64,000 nucleotides of DNA. It comes from Epibacterium sp. Ofav1-8. GTDB taxonomy: Bacteria > Pseudomonadota > Alphaproteobacteria > Rhodobacterales > Rhodobacteraceae. The notes beneath the pieces are model-generated. The model saw only the letters and a program-made list of their open reading frames with translations, made no database searches and was not told the DNA's origin. Made by a program: the position numbers and the translations under genes. Shown here piece after piece: positions 24,256 to 32,023 of this stretch; the first letter of the stretch is position 1, and each line of letters opens with the position of its first letter. The stretch covers positions 1-64,000 of the forward strand of contig NZ_JAKRFD010000004.1 in assembly GCF_022348185.1 (NCBI RefSeq), given 5' to 3'.

Positions 24256-25401
24256 TCAATGTCCTTTGATAGAAGTCGTTACAGGGTAGGCCGCCAGAAA
24301 ACGCGCACGCAAGATCAGCACCCAGACCAACACCGCCACCACCTGGTGGACAATGGCGATCTCCACCGGCGCCGCCGTCAGAACGGTCACAACGCCGATG
24401 ACCACCTGCAGGCTCAAGACCGCAAAGACGGCGTTAAAGGCAAAACGGGTCGCCGCGTGGGCACTGCGACGCCCGCGCAGCCAGACGACCACGGCGAATA
24501 CAAACAAGGCGTATCCCGTGACCCGATGAATAAACTGAACCAAGCCCGGGTTTTCAAAGAAGTTTTTCCAGATCGGCTCGATCATGAAGGGACGCGGCGG
24601 CAGGATCTGCCCGCCCATCAAGGGCCAGTCGGTATAGGATCGCCCCGCATCGATTCCGGCAACCAGCGCCCCGATCAGGATTTGCAGGAAGGCAAAATGC
24701 AGCAACCCCGTGCTCATCCCAAAGATCTTGGCCTCCTTCAGGCGCCGGGCCTGCATCAGGTCGCGCTCTTCACGGCCCAGCAGGAACATGAACCAGGCCA
24801 GATAGCCTAGGATCACAAAGGCGAGCCCAAGATGCGTCGCCAACCGATAAGAGGCCACAGCAGTCATGCCCTCACCCAGCGTGACGCCGGACGACACCAT
24901 CCACCAGCCAATGGCCCCCTGAACACCGCCGAGGACCCCCGGCAGGAGCAAGCGCCCTGTCCAGCCAGTCGGAATGCTGCGGGTGGCCAAAAAGCCCAGA
25001 AAACCAACCGCCCAGATCAGGCCAATCACACGGCCGAGCTGCCGATGCCCCCATTCCCACCAGTAAATCGTTTTGAAATCAGAGAGCTCCATCCAGGAGT
25101 TCAACAAGTGATACTGGTCGATCTGCTGGTATTTCTCGAACTCGGACTGCCACTCGGCCTCACTCATCGGCGGGATGGCACCGGTCACAGGCCGCCACTC
25201 CGTAATCGACAGGCCGGAGTCGGTCAGCCGCGTCAGCCCGCCAACGGCGATCATCGCCACCACCAGCGCAAACAGGACCGCGAGCCAGACGCGGATAGCA
25301 CCACGCGCGCCGCGGCGTTTGCGATCAATGCCACCGGGCGTCGGTGTGGGCTGCTGTTTGCTGTCGGAGGACACATCCTCAAAAATCGTGCGATTGCTCA
25401 T
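24256..25401 (-). CDS. ctaA: Heme A synthase (CtaA/COX15)
   Basis: The product is 381 aa with about eight membrane helices. It converts heme O to heme A for cytochrome c oxidase. Heme-ligand histidines are placed in WEWGHRQLGRVIGL, RLATHLGLAFVIL, QFIHRVTGYALF and AIVHQVVAVLVW, and GGLTRLTDSGLSITEWRPV is the family signature after the first helix. The first 35 residues are cytoplasmic and basic. No other oxidase assembly genes are adjacent. Confidence 0.95.
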   Translation of the reverse strand: MSNRTIFEDVSSDSKQQPTPTPGGIDRKRRGARGAIRVWLAVLFALVVAMIAVGGLTRLTDSGLSITEWRPVTGAIPPMSEAEWQSEFEKYQQIDQYHLLNSWMELSDFKTIYWWEWGHRQLGRVIGLIWAVGFLGFLATRSIPTGWTGRLLLPGVLGGVQGAIGWWMVSSGVTLGEGMTAVASYRLATHLGLAFVILGYLAWFMFLLGREERDLMQARRLKEAKIFGMSTGLLHFAFLQILIGALVAGIDAGRSYTDWPLMGGQILPPRPFMIEPIWKNFFENPGLVQFIHRVTGYALFVFAVVVWLRGRRSAHAATRFAFNAVFAVLSLQVVIGVVTVLTAAPVEIAIVHQVVAVLVWVLILRARFLAAYPVTTSIKGH

Positions 25402-25464
25402 CTTGGCCTCACATCTTCATCTGGCGGGACGCTAGGGTCTGAGGGGGAAAAGGTCCAGACAGAG

Positions 25465-26214
25465 TTAGTCCGGCCCGTGTTGCTTCCAACGGACCATCTG
25501 TCGCATCACGCCATGCAGCATCTGCACATCCGCGCGCGTGAGGCGCATTCGGCTCCAGAGGTTGCGGAAAACCGTCTTCATGCCTGGCGCCTTTTCCGGT
25601 GGGAAGAAGTAACCCGCCTCCGTCAGGCGGTCCTCGTAATGTTTCACCAGCGCCTCGACCTCCTGGCCCGTGGCCCAGTCGGATTTGCCGATCTCGAAGG
25701 TCTCATCCGGGACCTGCTCTTCCTGACGACGCCACTCATAGGCCGTAAGCAGCACGCATTGCGCAAGGTTCAAGGAGGCAAACTCCGGGTTGACCGGCAC
25801 GGTGATGATGGCGTTGGCCTTGGCGATGTCATCATTTTCCAGCCCTGCGCGCTCGGGACCAAAGAGAACGGCGACCTTCTCGCCCTGCCCCAACAGCTCT
25901 GCGGCTTTCTTCATCGCACCTTCGGGGCTGAAGACGGGTTTGGTCAATTCGCGTGGCCGGGCCGTGGTGGCAAAGACATAGGTGCAGTCTGCCAGGGCCT
26001 CGGGCAGATCCTGCGCCAGCTGCGCCTCGTCCAGCAGCCGCCCGGCACCGGAGGCCATGGCAACCGCCTTCTGGTTCGGCCAGCCGTCCCGGGGCGCAAC
26101 AATCCGCATCCGGTCGAGGCCGAAGTTCCACATGGCACGCGCGGCCCCGCCGATGTTTTCACCCATCTGCGGGCGGACAAGCACAAAGTGAGGTTGAGGG
26201 CGGTCTGTGGGCAT
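25465..26214 (-). CDS. trmJ: RNA 2'-O-methyltransferase, TrmJ-type (SPOUT)
   Basis: The product is 249 aa. SPOUT motifs are NIGGAARAMWNFG (motif 1), AVLFGPERAGLENDD (motif 2) and LNLAQCVLLTAYEW (motif 3), with a C-terminal helical extension as in TrmJ, which methylates nucleotide 32 of tRNAs. ATG 26214 starts MPTDRPQPHFVLVRP, the family start; the frame is open upstream but encodes nothing protein-like. It is divergent from the ThiE-like gene. The substrate could also be another RNA of the TrmH class. Confidence 0.88.
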   Translation of the reverse strand: MPTDRPQPHFVLVRPQMGENIGGAARAMWNFGLDRMRIVAPRDGWPNQKAVAMASGAGRLLDEAQLAQDLPEALADCTYVFATTARPRELTKPVFSPEGAMKKAAELLGQGEKVAVLFGPERAGLENDDIAKANAIITVPVNPEFASLNLAQCVLLTAYEWRRQEEQVPDETFEIGKSDWATGQEVEALVKHYEDRLTEAGYFFPPEKAPGMKTVFRNLWSRMRLTRADVQMLHGVMRQMVRWKQHGPD

Positions 26215-26370
26215 CTGCGAACTCCGGAAAAATCGGCTCTGCCTTACTGTCTGCGCCGGGTTGGGGCAAGCCTTGGCCCTCGGAAAACCTGCGCGATCCG
26301 TGCCCAGATCCTTGCGTTGCGCGTGAATTCGGGTAAATACCCGCCAATCAAGCCAACAGGAGCCCTGACA

Positions 26371-27006
26371 ATGGACAGCGCAGAGCAGCAGACACCGGAG
26401 CAGCCGCAGATCTATCTGGTCACGCCGCCGAGCTTTGAACTGGGGCAATTCCCGGGGCAGCTGGCGCGGGTGCTGGACGAGATCGAGGTCGCCTGCGTGC
26501 GGCTGGATCTGGCGAGCCGGGATGAGGACACGCTGAGCCGCGCCGCGGATGCGCTGCGCGAAGTCACCCATGCACGCGACATCGCGTTGGTGATCTCGGA
26601 CCATCAGATCCTGGCCGAGCGTCTGGGGCTCGATGGCGTGCATCTGTCGGACTCGTCGAAATCCGTGCGCAGCGCGCGCAAGGCCCTGGGCACCGATACG
26701 ATCGTCGGCTGTTTCTGCGGCGCTTCCCGACATGAGGGCATGACCGCGGGCGAAGCGGGCGCGGATTACGTCTGTTTTGGTCCGGTCGGACACTCCGGCC
26801 TTGGCGATGGCGCCGTCGCCGAGGTTGACCTGTTTCAGTGGTGGTCCGAAATGATCGAGGTTCCCGTGGTCGCCGAAGGTGGCCTGAACACGGACATCGT
26901 GCGCAAGATCTCTCCGTTTACCGATTTCTTTGCCGTGGGCGAAGAAATCTGGCGCGAAGAGGATCCGGTCACCGCCCTGAAAACGCTTCAGTCCGCGATG
27001 GGCTGA
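26371..27006 (+). CDS. Thiamine phosphate synthase-like protein
   Basis: The product is 211 aa with a TIM-barrel pattern: IYLVTPPSFELGQ, VISDHQILAERLGLDGVHLS, IVGCFCGASRHEG, GADYVCFGPVGHSG and VPVVAEGGLNTD. These match ThiE/TenI-type enzymes that join thiazole and pyrimidine phosphates. Identity to canonical ThiE looks modest and no other thiamine genes are adjacent, so a different substrate is possible. ACAGGAG lies 8-14 nt before ATG 26371. Confidence 0.75.
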   Translation: MDSAEQQTPEQPQIYLVTPPSFELGQFPGQLARVLDEIEVACVRLDLASRDEDTLSRAADALREVTHARDIALVISDHQILAERLGLDGVHLSDSSKSVRSARKALGTDTIVGCFCGASRHEGMTAGEAGADYVCFGPVGHSGLGDGAVAEVDLFQWWSEMIEVPVVAEGGLNTDIVRKISPFTDFFAVGEEIWREEDPVTALKTLQSAMG

Positions 27007-27174
27007 ACGCGCCTGCGCCCCGGTGGTCGCCCCGGCCGCCCGGTCTGGTTTGCCCCGTTAGGGTTGCGGCGCCCCTGTCGCTGTGCAGCGTGTCGGCCTC
27101 ATGTGATATAACGTCGTTCGTGCGCACCTGCGATTGTGCTTGCGGGGGGCGGCGAAAGGCGGCATGAGATCCAT

Positions 27175-28083
27175 ATGACTGAAAGCGCTGATTTTTCCGA
27201 ACCTGACATTCTCTGTGTCGGCTCCGTCCTCTGGGACATCATTGGCCGCAGCACCATGGAGATGCAGCGTGGCTCTGATATGCCGGGCCGTATCACCCGC
27301 CTGCCCGGTGGCGTCGCGATGAACATCGCAATGACCCTGGCGCGGTTTGGCATGAAACCCGCCGTGCTGAGCGCGGTCGGACAGGACCCGGAGGGCGACG
27401 AGCTGGTCACCGCCTGTGGCCATCTCGGGCTGATCACCGACTATCTCTACCGCTCTGAAGATCTGCCGACGGATCGCTATATGGCGGTCGAAGGCGCAAA
27501 TGGGCTGATCGCGGCGATCGCCGATGCGCATTCGCTCGAAGCGGCGGGGGACAAGATCCTGCGCCCGCTGACCAGAGGTCCGCTCGGAACCGAAAATGCG
27601 CCCTTTTCCGGGCCCATAGCGCTCGACGGCAATCTCAAACTGGCGCTGCTTGATGATATTGCCACCCACCCGGCGTTTAATGCCGCGGATCTGCGCGTGG
27701 CGCCGGCCTCGCCGGGCAAGGCAGAGCGTCTGCGTCCGTTTCTGACACACAAGCGCGGCACCCTCTATGTGAACCTGGAGGAAGCGGGCCTCTTGTGTCA
27801 GGACAGATTCACCGACAGTGAAACCGCCGCGCAGGCGCTCCTGTCCCGCGGGGCCGACCGGGTTCTGGTCACCGATGGCGGCCAATCCGCCACCGAGGCC
27901 GACGCCAGCGCCTCCCGCACCCAAGTTCCGCCACGCGTGACCGTCGCCCGGGTAACCGGCGCTGGCGACACGTTCATGGCCGCCCATATCGCCGCCGAAT
28001 CCCGGGGCGAGGATCGCGACAGCGCCCTCGCCTCTGCCCTGCGCGCGGCTGCAACCTACGTATCCGGAGAACCACCCCTGTGA
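27175..28083 (+). CDS. psuK: Pseudouridine kinase (PfkB family)
   Basis: The product is 302 aa. PfkB features are ILCVGSVLWDIIGR, LPGGVAMNIAMTLARFG and the anion-hole signature VTGAGDTFMAAHIA near the end. It phosphorylates pseudouridine to its 5'-phosphate. The substrate is assigned from the partner psuG gene, whose GTG start overlaps this stop by 4 bp. GGCGAAAGGCGG lies upstream of ATG 27175. Confidence 0.9.
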   Translation: MTESADFSEPDILCVGSVLWDIIGRSTMEMQRGSDMPGRITRLPGGVAMNIAMTLARFGMKPAVLSAVGQDPEGDELVTACGHLGLITDYLYRSEDLPTDRYMAVEGANGLIAAIADAHSLEAAGDKILRPLTRGPLGTENAPFSGPIALDGNLKLALLDDIATHPAFNAADLRVAPASPGKAERLRPFLTHKRGTLYVNLEEAGLLCQDRFTDSETAAQALLSRGADRVLVTDGGQSATEADASASRTQVPPRVTVARVTGAGDTFMAAHIAAESRGEDRDSALASALRAAATYVSGEPPL

Positions 28084-28988
28084 TCGACATCACCTATTCC
28101 GCCGAAGTCGAAGCCGCCCGCGCCGAGGGCAAACCGATCGTGGCGCTGGAAAGCACCATCATCACCCATGGCATGCCCTATCCGCAAAACGTCGAAGTGG
28201 CGGCGCAGGTCGAGGCCGACATTCGCGCCGCTGGCGCCGTTCCCGCCACCATGGCGGTCATCAAGGGCACGCTGCATGTGGGGCTTGAGGCCGACACGTT
28301 GCAGTCTCTCGGTCAGGCCGAGGGTGTGGCGAAGATCTCGCGCGCCGATTTTGCCGCCTGCATGGCGTCGGGGGGCACCGGCGCCACCACCGTGGCTGCC
28401 ACCATGATCGCCGCGCGGCTTGCCGGGATTTCCGTCTTTGCAACCGGCGGTATCGGCGGTGTGCACAAGGGGGCCGAGACCAGCTTTGACATCTCCGCGG
28501 ACCTGCTGGAGCTGGCACAGACCCCCGTGACGGTTGTCGCCGCCGGCGCCAAGGCGATCCTGGATGTGCCCAAGACACTGGAAGTGCTGGAAACCCAAGG
28601 GGTTCCGGTCATTGCATACGGTCAAGACAGCTTCCCTGCGTTCTGGTCGGCAACCTCTGACCTGAGTGCGCCGCTGCGCATGGACAGCGCCGCCGAGATT
28701 GCCCGCGCCCACGTCCTGCGCCGCGCCATGGAGCTGCCCGGTGGCCAGTTGGTGGCCAATCCCATCCCGACAGACGAGCAAATCCCAGCAGAAGAACTGG
28801 CCCCGATCATTGCACAGGCGCAAAGCGAAGCAGATGCACAGGGCGTCACCGGCAAGGATGTGACCCCCTTCCTGTTGCAGCGGATTTTCGAACTGACAGA
28901 GGGGCGCTCGCTGGAGGCCAATATTGCCCTGGTCCGCAACAACGCGCGGCTGGCGGCGGAAATTGCCAAAGAACTGGCCAGTCTGTGA
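28080..28988 (+). CDS. psuG: Pseudouridine-5'-phosphate glycosidase
   Basis: The product is 302 aa with a GTG start. Family (Indigoidine synthase A-like) motifs are ALESTIITHGMPYPQN, GTLHVGLEADTL, MASGGTGATTVAATM and FATGGIGGVHKGAE. It splits pseudouridine 5'-phosphate into uracil and ribose 5-phosphate, completing degradation started by psuK, with which it is translationally coupled. Confidence 0.94.
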   Translation: MIDITYSAEVEAARAEGKPIVALESTIITHGMPYPQNVEVAAQVEADIRAAGAVPATMAVIKGTLHVGLEADTLQSLGQAEGVAKISRADFAACMASGGTGATTVAATMIAARLAGISVFATGGIGGVHKGAETSFDISADLLELAQTPVTVVAAGAKAILDVPKTLEVLETQGVPVIAYGQDSFPAFWSATSDLSAPLRMDSAAEIARAHVLRRAMELPGGQLVANPIPTDEQIPAEELAPIIAQAQSEADAQGVTGKDVTPFLLQRIFELTEGRSLEANIALVRNNARLAAEIAKELASL

Positions 28989-29074
28989 AACAATCGCAAC
29001 CGGCGGCATGCGAATCCATTGTCGCGGACCACGACAGTCCCTAACTTGCATGCGAGCCAATCAGACAATCGAAT

Positions 29075-29773
29075 ATGAACACGCCATTTGACGATCCTCC
29101 TCCCCCGCCGCGCCGCCCCGGGCTCTTTGCCCGGCTGCGGTCCTCCTTTCTGACAGGTATCGTGGTGATCGCGCCGGTTGGTCTGACCATCTGGCTGTTG
29201 TGGTCGGTGACAGGCTGGGTCGATGGCGTGGTTCTGCCGCTGGTGCCCAGCACCTTTCAGCCGGAGCAATATATCGGGATCAACCTGCGGGGCGTGGGGC
29301 TGATCATCTTTTTGCTGTTCACCATCGTGGTGGGCTGGATTGCAAAGGGCATCATCGGCCGCTCCCTGATCGGCTACGCCGAAAGCCTGGTGGATCGGAT
29401 GCCGGTGGTGCGTTCGATCTATTCCGGGATCAAGCAGATCTCGGAAACCGTCTTTGCCCAGACCGAGCGCAGCTTTGAGAAGGCCTGCCTGATCCAGTAT
29501 CCGCGTCGCGGCATCTGGGCGATCGGGTTCATTTCGACGACAGCAAAGGGCGAGATCCTCAAACATGCCGAAACGAGCGGGCGACTGATCAGCGTCTTTG
29601 TTCCCACCACGCCGAACCCGACATCCGGTTTTCTGCTGTATTTCCCCGAGGAAGACGTGATCGAGCTGGACATGAGCGTCGAGGACGCCGCCAAACTGGT
29701 GATTTCAGCCGGTCTTGTCTATCCCAACGGCAAGGACCCGGCCGAGGCGTTGGAGCAGAAGGCCGCCAAATAA
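29075..29773 (+). CDS. DUF502 family membrane protein
   Basis: The product is 232 aa. A proline-rich start (DDPPPPPRRPG) is followed by two membrane helices (SFLTGIVVIAPVGLTIWLLW and GVGLIIFLLFTIVVGWI) and a soluble domain with DRMPVVRSIYSGIKQISE and VPTTPNPTSGFLLYFPEED. These are hallmarks of DUF502, whose function is unknown. It ends 8 bp from the convergent patatin gene. Confidence 0.92.
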   Translation: MNTPFDDPPPPPRRPGLFARLRSSFLTGIVVIAPVGLTIWLLWSVTGWVDGVVLPLVPSTFQPEQYIGINLRGVGLIIFLLFTIVVGWIAKGIIGRSLIGYAESLVDRMPVVRSIYSGIKQISETVFAQTERSFEKACLIQYPRRGIWAIGFISTTAKGEILKHAETSGRLISVFVPTTPNPTSGFLLYFPEEDVIELDMSVEDAAKLVISAGLVYPNGKDPAEALEQKAAK

Positions 29774-29781
29774 CAGCGGCT

Positions 29782-30810
29782 TCAGCCAAACATCGCGCCG
29801 AGATCCACGGTCTGCCTGTGACCGAGGTCATTCATATGCTGGTCAAGAAACCCCTCCGCCGCCTCGCGTCCGGCGGTTTTGAGCATATGCAGGATCTGCG
29901 GGATCGGTATCAGCTTTGTGGTCACAGAGAGCCGCGTCATCAGGTCATCGTCCGCGATCATATGCACCAGCACCCGTTTCATGCGCCCCTGCTCCATCGT
30001 GCCGTCTTCGATCAGGCGCTGCACAAAGGAGATTGCCCGCAATTCGCGCAGCAATGAGGAATTGAAGCTGATCTCGTTCACCCGGTTCTGAATGTCATGG
30101 GCGGTCTTTGGAACCTCCGCGCGCACCAGCGGATTGATGTTCACGACCACGACATCATCCGGAAGATCATCGCGAAACAGCGGAAACAGGGCGGGATTTC
30201 CCGTAAAGCCGCCATCCCAATAGGCCTCGGTCTGGCCGGTCTTGGGGTTTGGGAGTTCGATCGCCTGAAACAGATTGGGCAAACAGGCCGATGCCAGGAT
30301 TGCATCGGTTGAGACCTCTGTTCCTGAAAACACCCGCACCTTGCCGGTTTGCACGGACGTCGCGCAAATATACAGATCCGGTCCGGCATCGGCGCAAACC
30401 TCTCCAAAATCGAACTGCTCCACAACCGGGCGCAGCGGGTTGCGGTAAAACGGTCCGTAGGAATACGGCGATACCGCCTGGCTCATCGCCTCAATCGGCG
30501 AGAAGGGCGCCATTACCTTCAGCGTGTTCAGCAACGGGCTGGCGTCGACCCCGGCAATCCAGTTGGCCATGCGCATATCGCCCACGGCCCCCATCCGGGC
30601 CCAGAGCCGGTCAAGCGAGGCCTTGGCCCCGGCCCGCCCGTCCCGCGCCATGCCCGCCTTGAGCGCAGCACCATTCAGCGCCCCCGCGGAGGTGCCGGTG
30701 ATAGAGGCGATCTCCAGCGCCTCATCCTCGAGCAACCGATCCAGCACGCCCCAGGTAAACGCCCCATGCGCGCCGCCGCCCTGCAAGGCGAGATTTATGC
30801 GTTTCACCAT
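29782..30810 (-). CDS. Patatin-like phospholipase
   Basis: The product is 342 aa. The oxyanion loop GGGAHG (near residue 11), the nucleophile elbow GTSAG (near residue 39) and the catalytic aspartate in YWDGGFTGN define the Ser-Asp dyad of patatin hydrolases. A DUF3734-like C-terminal part follows. ATG 30810 gives MVKRINLALQGGG directly. It lies 70 bp after bdhA in the same direction, and this pairing suggests a role in lipid or polyhydroxybutyrate turnover, which is inference. Confidence 0.9.
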   Translation of the reverse strand: MVKRINLALQGGGAHGAFTWGVLDRLLEDEALEIASITGTSAGALNGAALKAGMARDGRAGAKASLDRLWARMGAVGDMRMANWIAGVDASPLLNTLKVMAPFSPIEAMSQAVSPYSYGPFYRNPLRPVVEQFDFGEVCADAGPDLYICATSVQTGKVRVFSGTEVSTDAILASACLPNLFQAIELPNPKTGQTEAYWDGGFTGNPALFPLFRDDLPDDVVVVNINPLVRAEVPKTAHDIQNRVNEISFNSSLLRELRAISFVQRLIEDGTMEQGRMKRVLVHMIADDDLMTRLSVTTKLIPIPQILHMLKTAGREAAEGFLDQHMNDLGHRQTVDLGAMFG

Positions 30811-30880
30811 TGGTCTTCCCGTTTGCGAGAGGGACGACCGCCAAACAGAAGGGCGGCCGCTGTCGACACCGGTTTCACCT

Positions 30881-31654
30881 TTACAGCGCGGTCCAGCCGC
30901 CATCGACGCTGATGGTGGTGCCGGTGATCTGTTTCGCCGCATCCGAACACAGGAAATTCACCGTACCGCCCAGCTGTTCGACGGTGGCGAACTCGCGCGA
31001 GGGCTGGCGTTCCAGCATCACCTTCTTGATGACCTCCTCGCGCCCCATGTTGTATTTCTCCATGGTGTCGGGGATTTGCGCCTCCACCAGCGGTGTCAGG
31101 ACATATCCCGGGCACACCGCGTTGCAGGTGATCGGCTCTTCGGCGGTTTCCAGCGCCACGGTCTTGGTCAGGCCGACGATGCCATGTTTGGCTGCCACAT
31201 AGGCGGATTTGAACGGCGATGCGGTCAGACCATGGGCGGAGGCAATATTGACCACCCTGCCCCAGCCCGCTGCCCGCATATGCGGCAGGGCGGCTGCGGT
31301 GGTGTGAAACGCGGAGGTGAGGTTGATCGCGATGATCGCGTCCCATTTCTCGGTCGGAAACGCGTCGATGGGCGCCACATGCTGAATGCCGGCATTGTTC
31401 ACCAGGATGTCACAGCCGCCGGCCTGATCGATCAGGGCGCGGCACTCCTCCGCCTTTGACATATCCGCCTTGATATAGCGGGCCTCGACGCCAAACTCCT
31501 TGGCGATTTCGGCGGCAATGGCGTGATCTTCGTCGCGATTCGTAAAGGAGTTCAGCACCACATTGGCCCCCGCCCGGGCGAGCTCTTGCGCGACGCCCAG
31601 CCCGATGCCGGAATTGGAGCCGGTCACGATCACGGTTTTACCTGTCACGGACAT
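30881..31654 (-). CDS. bdhA: 3-hydroxybutyrate dehydrogenase
   Basis: The product is 257 aa, a short-chain dehydrogenase. The nucleotide site is TGSNSGIG, the NNAG motif is in ILVNNAGIQHV, and the active-site serine, tyrosine and lysine are in NIASAHGLTASPFKSAYVAA and the following K. GYVLTPLVEAQIPD and the GLTASPFKSAYVAAKHG block are specific to D-3-hydroxybutyrate dehydrogenases, which oxidise 3-hydroxybutyrate to acetoacetate in PHB breakdown. Confidence 0.93.
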   Translation of the reverse strand: MSVTGKTVIVTGSNSGIGLGVAQELARAGANVVLNSFTNRDEDHAIAAEIAKEFGVEARYIKADMSKAEECRALIDQAGGCDILVNNAGIQHVAPIDAFPTEKWDAIIAINLTSAFHTTAAALPHMRAAGWGRVVNIASAHGLTASPFKSAYVAAKHGIVGLTKTVALETAEEPITCNAVCPGYVLTPLVEAQIPDTMEKYNMGREEVIKKVMLERQPSREFATVEQLGGTVNFLCSDAAKQITGTTISVDGGWTAL

Positions 31655-31832
31655 GTTCTATCCCCTGAATATCCTGAGTAGCGTTGGCGGCAGCTTTGCA
31701 TGCTGCACCCGCGAAATAAACGCCCAATCGAGAGGAAAGGTCCAGCCCCTGCGCGCCTCAGCTTAACGACCATAGTCAAACGCCCCGGTTCTGGGGGCAC
31801 AAAGGCTGCGCCTGGATCAAGGGATCTGCAAA

Positions 31833-31861
31833 GAAAAAAACGCCGGCACGAAGCCGGCGTT
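31833..31861 (-). terminator. Leftward intrinsic terminator with long U tract
   Basis: On the minus strand AACGCCGGC pairs with GCCGGCGTT around a 5-nt loop and runs into eight T residues. No annotated leftward gene ends here: bdhA starts 180 bp further left. It therefore implies an unannotated leftward transcript. Confidence 0.8.
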
Positions 31862-31986
31862 CAGTTATTGAGGCAGGTTTCATACAGGCAAGAAACCTAT
31901 CGAGCAGTGACTCCGTTATAAGCAATTTCCGGCTTCGGTCCAAGCTAAAAGTTTGAATTACCCCGGAAGCCCAGATAGCGTCTGCA
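31833..31986 (-). ncRNA. Candidate small RNA upstream of bdhA, divergent from the solute-binding protein
   Basis: A leftward promoter-like pair TTGAGA (32022-32017) and TATTTT (31998-31993), 18 bp apart, points into a 370-bp intergenic region. About 150 nt later, a strong terminator ends the transcript. A hairpin AGGTTTC/GAAACCT with a 10-nt loop lies just before the terminator. No convincing coding frame is present (only a 14-codon one at 31989-31945). The other part of the region (31655-31832) shows nothing further. Confidence 0.4.
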
Positions 31987-32023
31987 CATATGAAAATAAG
32001 GGCAGCGCAGGATTGTTCTCAAA

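Noticed and set aside
24832-26370. Long N-terminal extension of the ThiE-like gene
   Set aside because: The extension lies antisense to ctaA and trmJ and is not protein-like; ATG 26371 has its own ribosome site.
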